Positions 1-5,773 of a stretch of 9,416 nucleotides of DNA are shown here, piece by piece. The stretch is from Chromobacteriaceae bacterium (GTDB lineage: Bacteria; Pseudomonadota; Gammaproteobacteria; Burkholderiales; Aquaspirillaceae), in NCBI GenBank assembly GCA_030151505.1, contig JASLDQ010000008.1:1-9416 (forward strand). Direction: 5' to 3'. How positions within the stretch are numbered: the first letter of the stretch is position 1; the number at the start of each line of letters is the position of its first letter. The notes beneath the pieces were generated by a model. That model was not told the DNA's origin. It made no database searches and saw only the letters and a program-made list of their open reading frames with translations. Made by a program: the position numbers and the translations under genes.

Positions 1-75
1 GTGGCGGCACAGGTGGCAGCGGTGTTCGCGGCAGGCCTCACGGCCGGCACGGCCACGCCCGGCCCGACCGTCTAG
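1..75 (+). CDS. Glycerate kinase, second copy, 3' end only (partial)
   Basis: Only the last 24 codons and a TAG stop are inside the window; the gene continues upstream of position 1. The tail reads [16 protein letters not shown], then TATPG, then PTV. It matches the C-terminus of the complete minus-strand glycerate kinase at 289-1440 except for the five inserted residues TATPG. In the aligned codons the three base differences (positions 9, 18 and 21) are all third-position and synonymous, which suggests both copies have been held under protein-level selection. The gene points towards its homologue, so the two converge tail to tail. The short length means identification rests entirely on similarity to the neighbour. 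An alternative to a true duplication is a mis-join of two related strains in an assembly. Confidence 0.7.
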   Translation: MAAQVAAVFAAGLTAGTATPGPTV

Positions 76-110
76 GCCCAGCGGGCGGCACGCCCCAGTC
101 GGCCCGTCGC

Positions 111-253
111 ACGTTGCGGAGCGGTCTGGACGGCCCGGATACGGCAAGCAGGTTATGCGAGTGCCCCCCAGGCGCCAGTCCGGGGGCCGGCGCCTGGGGT
201 CGCTCGCAAAACCTGCTTGCCGTATCCGGGCCGTCCAGACCGCTCCGCAACGT
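111..253. other. Palindromic intergenic core: 44-bp perfect stem between convergent genes
   Basis: Bases 111-154 are perfectly complementary to 210-253. An inner stem pairs 170-176 with 189-195 around a 12-base loop (177-188). Transcripts from either side could form a very long hairpin, so it could act as a bidirectional transcription barrier or RNase III target. No T-run follows on either side, so it is not a classical intrinsic terminator. The whole 76-288 spacer is palindromic and contains no gene. Confidence 0.75.
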
Positions 254-288
254 ACGACGGGCCGACCGGGGCGTGCTGCCCGCGGGGC

Positions 289-1440
289 CTAGACGGTCGG
301 GCCGGCCGTGAGGCCTGCCGCGAACACTGCGGCCACCTGCGCCGCCACGCGCTCCAGATCGACCTCCGCCTGCGTCATCGCCGTCGCCAGTGCGACCGGC
401 CCCGGCGCGAGCGCGAACACCGCGGCGATGCCGCAGTCGCGCAAATTCTCGCTGCCTTCCCCCACCTGTCCGGCCAGCGCCACCACCGGCACGCCCTGCG
501 CCCCTGCCGCCTGCGCCACGCCGCTCGGCAGCTTGCCGTAGGCGGTCTGGCCGTCGATGCGGCCTTCGCCGGTCAGCACCAGCGCGGCGCCTTTCAGATG
601 GCGGTCGAAGCCGACCGCTTCCAGCACCAGCTCCACCCCGCGCACCAGCCGCGCGCCCAGAAAGGCCATCGCGCCGCCGCCCAGCCCACCGGCCGCGCCC
701 GCGCCGGGCGTGCGTTCGAGCGCCAGCCCGATGTCGCGTTCGATCATGGTTGCGTAGTGCGCCAGCGCCGCGTCGAGTTCCGTCACCTGCGCCGGCGTCG
801 CGCCCTTTTGTGGACCGAAGACGGCCGACGCGCCGGTCGGGCCGGTCAGCGGATTGACCACGTCGCAGGCGGCGTCCACTCGCAGCATGGCCAGCCGCGG
901 ATCGAGGCCGGACAGGTCGATGCGGTGCAGGCGTTGCAGCGCTGCCCCGCCCGGCGGCAGTTCGGCACCGCTCGCGTCCAGCAGGCGCGCGCCCAGCGCC
1001 TGCGCCATGCCTGCGCCGCCGTCGTTGGTGGCGCTGCCGCCCAGGGCCAGGATCAGTCGGGTTGCGCCGGCATCCAGCGCCGCACGGATCAGCTCGCCCA
1101 CGCCGTAGGTGCTGGCGCGGGCCGGATCGCGTGCGGCCGGCGGCAGCAGGTGCAGCCCGGCGGCCTCGGCCATTTCCACCACCGCGGTATGGCCGTCGCC
1201 CAGCAAGGCCAGTCGCGCCTCGACCGGGTCGCCCAGCGGGCCGCGTACCCGGCAAGTCCGCCAGTGCCCGCCGGTGGCGCTGCACAGCGCGGCGGCCGTG
1301 CCTTCGCCGCCGTCACCCAGCGGCAGCTCGACCAGCTCGGCGGCGGGCAGCACCCGGCGCACGCCGCGCGCCATGGCGGCTGCAACCTCGGCGGCGCTCA
1401 GGCATTCCTTGAACGAATCGGGGGCGAGCAGGATTTTCAT
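289..1440 (-). CDS. glxK: Glycerate kinase (type 1 / GarK-GlxK family)
   Basis: Phosphorylates D-glycerate with ATP in the cytoplasm; E. coli members of this family make 2-phosphoglycerate, feeding products of glyoxylate or sugar-acid breakdown into glycolysis. The 383-residue length fits the family. Visible hallmarks are the N-terminus [25 protein letters not shown] (about 40-48), [14 protein letters not shown] (131-144), the [14 protein letters not shown] segment (192-205) and [11 protein letters not shown] (299-309). The ATG at 1440 is chosen because the conserved N-terminus begins there; a longer open frame upstream runs into the purE start region and has no family character. The ribosome site is weak (GAGAA upstream). 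The gene is divergent from purE and converges on a second copy ending at 75. Whether it is the garK or glxK orthologue cannot be told, so the symbol is a family label. Confidence 0.93.
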   Translation of the reverse strand: MKILLAPDSFKECLSAAEVAAAMARGVRRVLPAAELVELPLGDGGEGTAAALCSATGGHWRTCRVRGPLGDPVEARLALLGDGHTAVVEMAEAAGLHLLPPAARDPARASTYGVGELIRAALDAGATRLILALGGSATNDGGAGMAQALGARLLDASGAELPPGGAALQRLHRIDLSGLDPRLAMLRVDAACDVVNPLTGPTGASAVFGPQKGATPAQVTELDAALAHYATMIERDIGLALERTPGAGAAGGLGGGAMAFLGARLVRGVELVLEAVGFDRHLKGAALVLTGEGRIDGQTAYGKLPSGVAQAAGAQGVPVVALAGQVGEGSENLRDCGIAAVFALAPGPVALATAMTQAEVDLERVAAQVAAVFAAGLTAGPTV

Positions 1441-1481
1441 GGGCGGTTCTCGGCGGTCGGGACGGGGCGGAAAAGACGGCA

Positions 1482-1490
1482 ACGATACCA
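1482..1490 (-). promoter_or_regulatory. Candidate extended -10 promoter for the glycerate kinase
   Basis: Read on the minus strand this is TGGTATCGT, a TGn-extended -10 element with hexamer TATCGT, 41 bases upstream of the kinase ATG. No convincing -35 was seen. The same TGGTATC core occurs upstream of tolR. Inference from sequence only. Confidence 0.35.
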
Positions 1491-1544
1491 GACAGCGGGC
1501 GCGGGCCGCTGTTCGTCCGGCGTGGCAGGCGCGCTCGCCAATAT

Positions 1545-1554
1545 GGGGTAAAAT
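1545..1554 (+). promoter_or_regulatory. Candidate -10 region for purE-purK
   Basis: GGGGTAAAAT contains the -10-like hexamer TAAAAT, 34 bases before the purE ATG, in an otherwise very GC-rich stretch. A T-rich initially transcribed region follows (1559-1564). No clear -35 is visible. A near-identical GGGGTACAAT lies upstream of the methyltransferase at 8427-8436. No PurR-type operator as in enteric bacteria was seen. Confidence 0.45.
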
Positions 1555-1588
1555 CGCGTTTTTTCCGCATTCTGGCAGGGCGACCGGC

Positions 1589-2074
1589 ATGAAAATCGGC
1601 ATTGTGATGGGCAGCAACAGCGACTGGCCCGTAATGGAACACGCGGCGCGCGTGCTGAAGGACTATGGCGTGGAGTTCGAGACCCGCGTCGTGTCGGCCC
1701 ACCGTACCCCGGACTTGCTGTTCAGCTACGCCGAAACCGCGCAGCAGCGCGGCCTGGTCGCCATCATTGCCGGCGCCGGCGGCGCGGCCCACCTGCCCGG
1801 CATGCTGGCCGCCAAGACCACCGTGCCGGTGCTGGGCGTGCCGGTGCCGAGCAAATACCTGCGCGGCGAGGATTCGCTCCTGTCCATCGTGCAGATGCCC
1901 AAGGGCATTCCGGTGGCGACCTTCGCGATCGGCGAGGCGGGTGCGGCCAATGCCGCCCTGTTCGCGGTGGCGATGCTGGCCAACCACGACGCCGACCTCG
2001 ACGCCCGGCTCAAGGCCTTCCGCGAGACGCAAAAGCAGACCGTGCTCGGCATGGAACTGCCGGAGGTGCAGTAA
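1589..2074 (+). CDS. purE: N5-carboxyaminoimidazole ribonucleotide mutase
   Basis: Class I PurE, 161 residues, which converts N5-CAIR made by PurK into CAIR in de novo purine synthesis; a cytoplasmic enzyme, usually octameric. The protein starts [16 protein letters not shown], carrying the phosphate-binding GSNSD motif (8-12). It continues with the catalytic-histidine motif SAHRTP (36-41, His38) and the glycine-rich [12 protein letters not shown] (61-72) that binds the nucleotide. [20 protein letters not shown] (85-104) is also typical. The start was chosen at the conserved MKIGIVMGS; an AGGG at 1577-1580 is a plausible ribosome site. Its TAA shares one base with the purK ATG, so the two are translationally coupled, as expected for the class I PurE-PurK pair. 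Confidence 0.97.
   Translation: MKIGIVMGSNSDWPVMEHAARVLKDYGVEFETRVVSAHRTPDLLFSYAETAQQRGLVAIIAGAGGAAHLPGMLAAKTTVPVLGVPVPSKYLRGEDSLLSIVQMPKGIPVATFAIGEAGAANAALFAVAMLANHDADLDARLKAFRETQKQTVLGMELPEVQ
2062..2066 (+). promoter_or_regulatory. purK ribosome binding site inside purE
   Basis: GGAGG lies within the last codons of purE, 7 bases before the purK ATG at 2074. It supports this start and coupling of the two genes. Confidence 0.8.
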
Positions 2075-3204
2075 TGGCCGCCATTCTGCCGCCGGCCATG
2101 CTCGGCATCCTCGGCGGCGGCCAGCTCGGCCGCATGTTCGCCGTGGCCGCCAAGACCATGGGCTACCGCGTCACCGTGCTCGACCCGGACAGCCGGGCGC
2201 CGGCTGCCGCCTTCGCCGACGTGCACCTGTGCGCGGCCTTTGACGACCGCGCCGCGTTGCAGCAGCTGGCCGACACCTGCGCCGCCGTCACCACCGAATT
2301 CGAGAACGTCAACGCCGACTCGATGCGCTGGCTGGCCGAGCGCACCCGCGTCAGCCCCTCGGGCGACTGCGTCGCCATCGCGCAGGACCGCATCGCCGAG
2401 AAGGGCTGGATCAACCGCGCCGGCCTCGCCACCGCGCCGTACCTGGCGGTCGAATCGGTCGAGGACATCCAGACCGACCTGAACGCCTGGCTGCCGGGCA
2501 TTCTCAAGACCGCCCGGCTGGGCTACGACGGCAAGGGCCAGGTGCGCGTGACGACCGCCGCCGAGGCGCGCGCCGCCTACGCCAATCTGGGCGGACAGGC
2601 CTGCGTGCTGGAAAAGATGTTGCCCCTGAAGCTGGAAGTGTCGGCCATCGTCACCCGCACCAGTGCGGCGCAGGCCGCCTGCTTCCCGGTGGCGGAAAAC
2701 CGCCACGAAGGCGGGATACTGGACGTCAGCATCGTGCCGGCGCAGATCGACGCGGCGCTGGCCGCCCGCGCGCAAGAGATGGCGCTGCAGTTGGCCGAGG
2801 CGCTCGACTACGTCGGCGTGCTGGCGGTGGAATTCTTCGTGCTGGACGACGACAGCCTGATCGTCAACGAGATTGCCCCGCGTCCGCACAACTCCGGCCA
2901 CTACACCATCGACGCCTGCCTGACCGACCAGTTCCAGCAGCAGGTGCGCGCCATGTGCGGGCTGCTGCCGGGCAAGACCGACCTGCTGCAGCCGGTGGTG
3001 ATGGTCAACCTCCTGGGCGACCGCTGGCGCGAGGACGGCGGCGAGCCCAACTGGGCGGTGCTGGCCGAGGCGCCGAACGCCCACCTGCATTTGTACGGCA
3101 AGACCGCCGCGCGCCCCGGGCGCAAGATGGGCCACTTCACCGTGCTGGGCGACGATGTCGCCACGCTGGTCGAGCAGGCCGCCGCGATCAAGGACACGCT
3201 GTAG
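2074..3204 (+). CDS. purK: N5-carboxyaminoimidazole ribonucleotide synthase
   Basis: ATP-grasp enzyme of 376 residues (E. coli PurK is about 355) that makes N5-CAIR from AIR, bicarbonate and ATP, the substrate of PurE. The N-terminal Rossmann-like segment is MLGILGGGQLGRMFAVAAK (9-27), followed by VTTEFENV (72-79). The ATP-grasp region shows KTARLGYDGKGQ (145-156), VLEKMLPLKLEVS (178-190) and the metal/substrate loop NEIAPRPHNSGHYTIDA (265-281). TDQFQQQVRAMCGLP-like sequence follows (284-298). The start is fixed by a strong GGAGG and the one-base overlap with purE. No frameshift or missing motif was seen. A 153-base spacer separates it from purC. Confidence 0.97.
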   Translation: MAAILPPAMLGILGGGQLGRMFAVAAKTMGYRVTVLDPDSRAPAAAFADVHLCAAFDDRAALQQLADTCAAVTTEFENVNADSMRWLAERTRVSPSGDCVAIAQDRIAEKGWINRAGLATAPYLAVESVEDIQTDLNAWLPGILKTARLGYDGKGQVRVTTAAEARAAYANLGGQACVLEKMLPLKLEVSAIVTRTSAAQAACFPVAENRHEGGILDVSIVPAQIDAALAARAQEMALQLAEALDYVGVLAVEFFVLDDDSLIVNEIAPRPHNSGHYTIDACLTDQFQQQVRAMCGLLPGKTDLLQPVVMVNLLGDRWREDGGEPNWAVLAEAPNAHLHLYGKTAARPGRKMGHFTVLGDDVATLVEQAAAIKDTL

Positions 3205-3253
3205 GCGGCCGCGCACAAGACCTTCCGGCGTTCGCCAGGCCCGCCGCGCGGCA

Positions 3254-3286
3254 GCTTGCGGGCAGCCGGGATGCCGGGCCGCAAGC
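3254..3286 (+). other. Hairpin in the purK-purC spacer
   Basis: Bases 3254-3261 (GCTTGCGG) pair perfectly with 3279-3286 (CCGCAAGC), and a further CCGG/CCGG inner pairing is possible. Four T residues occur ten bases downstream (3297-3300). This is imperfect for an intrinsic terminator; it could be a weak terminator or an mRNA processing element between purK and purC. The bases after it, about 3318-3350, are noticeably AT-rich and may hold a separate purC promoter. Confidence 0.4.
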
Positions 3287-3357
3287 GCGGCGCCGGTTTT
3301 GCGCGCGTTGCTTGCAATGACTGAATTCCGATTTTTAGCTTTAGAGCGGGACATACC

Positions 3358-4224
3358 ATGACTACCCTCACCAGCCTCAAGAAAATCTACTCCGGCAAGG
3401 TCCGCGACCTGTACGAAATCGACGCCGACCGCATGCTGATGGTCGCGTCCGACCGCCTGTCGGCCTTCGACGTGATCCTCGACGAACCGATTCCGGAAAA
3501 GGGCAAGATCCTGACCGCCATCTCCAATTTCTGGTTCGACAAGCTGAAAGACCTGGTGCCCAACCACTTCACCGGCGATGAGCCGCAGGACGTGGTCGGC
3601 GCGGCCGAGCTGCCGCTGGTCGAAGGCCGTTCGGTGGTGGCCAAGCGCCTCAAACCGGTGGCGGTCGAGGCCATCGTGCGCGGCTATCTGGCCGGTTCGG
3701 GCTGGAAGGAATACCAGCAGCGCGGCACCGTGTGCGGCATCGAGCTGCCGGCCGGGCTGAAGGAAGCGAGCAAACTGCCGGAGCCGATCTTCACTCCGTC
3801 GACCAAGGCGGCGGTGGGCGACCACGACGAGAACATCACCTACGCCCAGTGCGAGGCCATCATCGGCGTCGAGCTGGCTGCCCGCGTGCGCGACACCGCG
3901 ATTGCGCTGTACAAGGCCGCCGCCGAATACGCTGCCACCCGCGGCATCATCATCTGCGACACCAAGTTCGAGTTCGGCCTCGACAAGGATGGCACGCTGA
4001 CGCTGATGGACGAGGCGCTGACCCCGGACTCCAGCCGCTTCTGGCCGGCCGACAGCTATGCCGAGGGCACCAACCCGCCGAGCTTCGACAAGCAGTTCGT
4101 GCGCGACTGGCTGGAAGCATCGGGCTGGAACAAGCAGGCGCCGGCGCCTGCCGTGCCGCTGGACGTGCGCGAGAAGACCGCCGCCAAGTACCGCGAGGCG
4201 CTGGATCGCCTGACCGCCGCCTGA
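3358..4224 (+). CDS. purC: SAICAR synthetase (phosphoribosylaminoimidazole-succinocarboxamide synthase)
   Basis: Joins aspartate to CAIR with ATP to give SAICAR, the step after PurE. At 288 residues it belongs to the longer form of the family, compared with about 237 in E. coli. Motifs in order: SGKVRDLYE (12-20, nucleotide-binding loop), [11 protein letters not shown] (29-39), [17 protein letters not shown] (104-120), FTPSTKA (145-151), DTKFEFG (201-207), [13 protein letters not shown] (218-230) and [12 protein letters not shown] (242-253). The ATG at 3358 gives the standard N-terminus, with a GCGGGA-type site upstream. It follows purE-purK in the same direction but after a 153-base spacer, so it may have its own promoter as well as read-through. 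It ends 53 bases before a strong terminator. Confidence 0.97.
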   Translation: MTTLTSLKKIYSGKVRDLYEIDADRMLMVASDRLSAFDVILDEPIPEKGKILTAISNFWFDKLKDLVPNHFTGDEPQDVVGAAELPLVEGRSVVAKRLKPVAVEAIVRGYLAGSGWKEYQQRGTVCGIELPAGLKEASKLPEPIFTPSTKAAVGDHDENITYAQCEAIIGVELAARVRDTAIALYKAAAEYAATRGIIICDTKFEFGLDKDGTLTLMDEALTPDSSRFWPADSYAEGTNPPSFDKQFVRDWLEASGWNKQAPAPAVPLDVREKTAAKYREALDRLTAA

Positions 4225-4277
4225 CACCGGGGCAAACCGCGGGCGGTGCGTCCGTCCGCGGCGGTTCGATCCGCATG

Positions 4278-4306
4278 AAAAAAGCCGACCTTCGGGTCGG
4301 CTTTTT
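4278..4306. terminator. Bidirectional intrinsic terminator between purC and cpoB
   Basis: A run of six A, a perfect 7-bp GC-rich stem (4284-4290 with 4295-4301), a TTCG tetraloop (4291-4294) and five T (4302-4306). Because the A-run on one side becomes a U-run on the other, it can end both the plus-strand purC transcript and the minus-strand tol-pal transcript. Confidence 0.95.
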
Positions 4307-4324
4307 CGCATCTGGCGGCAGGGC

Positions 4325-5086
4325 TTACTTGAGCGTGGCGAGCTGCTGCTTGGCCTTGGCGGCCGCATCGCTCTTCGGGAATTTCTTGATCAGCTTCTGC
4401 CAGGTGGCGCGGGCGGCGTTGTCGTCGCCCAGATCGCGCTGGCAGCCGCCGATGTTGCGCAGGGCGTCCGGCACCTTGGCGTGGTTGGGCGACAGCTCGA
4501 TGAAGCGGTTGTAGGTGTCGATGGCCGGCTGGTACTGGCGCTCGGCGTTGTAGGCGATGCCGAGCCAGAAGCGCGCTTCCGGCGTCTGCTTGGCCGACGG
4601 GTTGGCGTCGATGAAGGTCTTGAGCGCCGGGATGGCTTTCTTGAAGTCGCGGTTGCGCAAGAGGCCCAGCGCGCGCTCGTAGTCGGCGTTGGTGCTGTCC
4701 ACCGGCGCGGCCTGCGGGCTGGCCGCGCTTTGCGCGGTGTCGGTATTGGCCACGGCCTCGCCGCCGTCGGCCTTCTTGCCCTCCAGCGGCATCAGGCGCT
4801 GGTCGAGATCGTTGTAGAGGTCGTTCTGGCGTTTCTGCGTGGTCTGCAGATTGTAGTTGAGGACTTCGACATCGCCGTGCAGCTTGGCCACCTCGGACTT
4901 GAGCACCTCGACCTGGTTGACCATTTCCAGCAGCTTCTCGTTGCTGATCTTGGTTTCGATCTGGGTGAAGCGCTGTTGCGAGTTGCGCTGGATTTCATCG
5001 AGCTGGCGGCGGGTGGCGTCAAGGTCGGAAGTCGAGGCGCAGCCGGCGAGCAGGGCGACAAGAAGGAGGGGGAGGGTTTTTTTCAT
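4325..5086 (-). CDS. cpoB: Cell division coordinator CpoB (YbgF), probable lipoprotein form
   Basis: Periplasmic TolA partner of 253 residues that in E. coli links Tol-Pal constriction to peptidoglycan synthesis by PBP1B. The first 16 residues form a signal ending in a lipobox, LLAGC (12-16). This predicts lipidation at Cys16, with Ala at +2, hence outer-membrane sorting. E. coli CpoB instead has an ordinary signal peptide. Residues about 20-102 are a heptad-rich coiled coil (trimerisation region in the family), 103-132 are an Ala/Ser/Asp-rich linker, and 133-253 hold TPR-type repeats, seen as ARFWLGIAYNAERQYQPAI and DALRNIGGCQRDLGD. It is the last gene of the tol-pal cluster. It sits 135 bases after pal across a structured spacer, with only a weak ribosome site, so its level is probably lower than that of Pal. 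Confidence 0.93.
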   Translation of the reverse strand: MKKTLPLLLVALLAGCASTSDLDATRRQLDEIQRNSQQRFTQIETKISNEKLLEMVNQVEVLKSEVAKLHGDVEVLNYNLQTTQKRQNDLYNDLDQRLMPLEGKKADGGEAVANTDTAQSAASPQAAPVDSTNADYERALGLLRNRDFKKAIPALKTFIDANPSAKQTPEARFWLGIAYNAERQYQPAIDTYNRFIELSPNHAKVPDALRNIGGCQRDLGDDNAARATWQKLIKKFPKSDAAAKAKQQLATLK

Positions 5087-5111
5087 CGGCGTCGAATCCG
5101 GATGGTGGAGA

Positions 5112-5133
5112 GCCGCCCGCAGGCGCGGGCGGC
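5112..5133 (-). other. Perfect 9-bp hairpin just upstream of cpoB
   Basis: GCCGCCCGC (5112-5120) pairs with GCGGGCGGC (5125-5133) around a 4-base loop. In the minus-strand transcript it sits 25 bases before the cpoB start and has no U-run after it, so it is more likely a translation or stability element than a terminator. Confidence 0.5.
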
Positions 5134-5150
5134 AACGGGTTCCTGCTGGC

Positions 5151-5210
5151 GCCGGGACACGGGGGAGGGGCCTGCCTGCGGCAGGCCCAGCATGCTGTCC
5201 CGTGTCCGGC
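5151..5210 (-). other. Two-part stem-loop after pal
   Basis: An outer stem pairs 5151-5163 with 5199-5210 (12 pairs, one bulged G). An inner perfect 9-bp stem pairs 5168-5176 with 5180-5188 around the loop TGC. It lies 11 bases after the pal stop codon in the minus-strand transcript. No U-run follows, so it is probably an mRNA 3' stabiliser or an attenuating structure between pal and cpoB. Confidence 0.55.
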
Positions 5211-5221
5211 GCGGGCCGGAA

Positions 5222-5737
5222 TTATTCGCCGTCGTAGGAGATGTCGGCGCGGCGGTTCTGGGCAAAGTCGGCGTCGGTGTTGCCGGTGGCGCGCGGCTTT
5301 TCCTTGCCGTAGCTGACGGCTTCCAGCTGGGCTTCCGGCACGCCGAGGACGCGCATCATTTTCTTCACGGCTTCCGAACGACGCTGGCCCAGCGCCAGGT
5401 TGTACTCGCGGCTGCCGCGGGCGTCGGTGTTGCCCTGGATCTGCACCTTGCGGGCGGTGTTCTGCTTCAGGTAGTTGGCGTGGGCTTCCACCAGCGGCTT
5501 GTCGGCGGACTTGACGGCCGAGCTGTCGAAGTCGAAGAACACGCTGCGCTTGGACAGCACGTTGTTCGGGTCGGTCAGCGGGTTGATCGCGCGGCCGGCG
5601 TTCGGGTCGGTGACGGCGGCACCCTGGTTCGCGCCGGCGTTGGCGGCGGTCTGGTTGCTGACATCGGCCGGCTTGGTGCTGGCGCAAGCGGCGAGAAGGG
5701 TGACGACGGCGAGACTGCTCAGGCTCTTTTTAAACAT
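5222..5737 (-). CDS. pal: Peptidoglycan-associated lipoprotein Pal
   Basis: Outer-membrane lipoprotein of 171 residues that anchors the outer membrane to peptidoglycan and binds TolB. The signal peptide ends in the lipobox LLAAC, giving lipidated Cys18 followed by Ala. An Ala/Asn-rich linker (about 19-55) leads to an OmpA-like domain (about 60-171). The key motif GNTDARGSREYNLALGQRR (102-120) places Asp105 and Arg120 fifteen residues apart, the spacing of the diaminopimelate-binding Asp/Arg pair of the family. The more usual GHTD is GNTD here. A strong AGGAG ribosome site (5745-5749 on the minus strand), 7 bases before the ATG, fixes the start. It lies 36 bases after tolB. Confidence 0.97.
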   Translation of the reverse strand: MFKKSLSSLAVVTLLAACASTKPADVSNQTAANAGANQGAAVTDPNAGRAINPLTDPNNVLSKRSVFFDFDSSAVKSADKPLVEAHANYLKQNTARKVQIQGNTDARGSREYNLALGQRRSEAVKKMMRVLGVPEAQLEAVSYGKEKPRATGNTDADFAQNRRADISYDGE

Positions 5738-5773
5738 TGTTAGGCTCCTGCGGTAAGTGGGGGAGAGGCGGAT

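Larger units (their letters stand above)
1..348. repeat. Large imperfect inverted repeat spanning two gene ends and the spacer
   Basis: Bases 1-176 match the reverse complement of bases 189-348, with the centre near 182. Around the stop codons the paired positions sum to 364 (stop ends 75 and 289). Seven mismatches are seen in the roughly 97 aligned bases outside the core, plus a 15-base gap (extra bases in the left arm near 49-63). A 44-base core has no mismatch. Near the centre there are a few more changes and a one-base gap. The arm may extend to the left beyond the window. The differences argue against a simple fold-back sequencing artefact, which would be identical on both arms. Confidence 0.9.

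Noticed and set aside
111..253. Central palindrome as a MITE or simple insertion
   Set aside because: The symmetry extends into the coding ends of both glycerate kinase copies, which a small inserted element would not explain, although a genome-wide search was not possible.
217..1551. Plus-strand open frame of about 444 codons opposite the glycerate kinase
   Set aside because: Mirror of a clear kinase gene; Ala/Arg/Gln-rich translation without recognisable motifs.
1441..1588. PurR operator or purine riboswitch upstream of purE
   Set aside because: No palindromic PurR-type box as in enteric bacteria and no recognisable riboswitch core were found in this short leader.
1726..4368. Very long open frame (about 880 codons) on the minus strand opposite purE-purK-purC
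   Set aside because: It is antisense to three well-recognised genes, has low-complexity Arg/Gly/His/Val-rich translation with no family motif, and is explained by strong GC codon bias removing stops from the opposite strand.
4481..5743. Plus-strand open frame opposite cpoB and pal
   Set aside because: Val/Gly/Leu-rich shadow of two confidently identified minus-strand genes, crossing their spacer; no start signal or motif.
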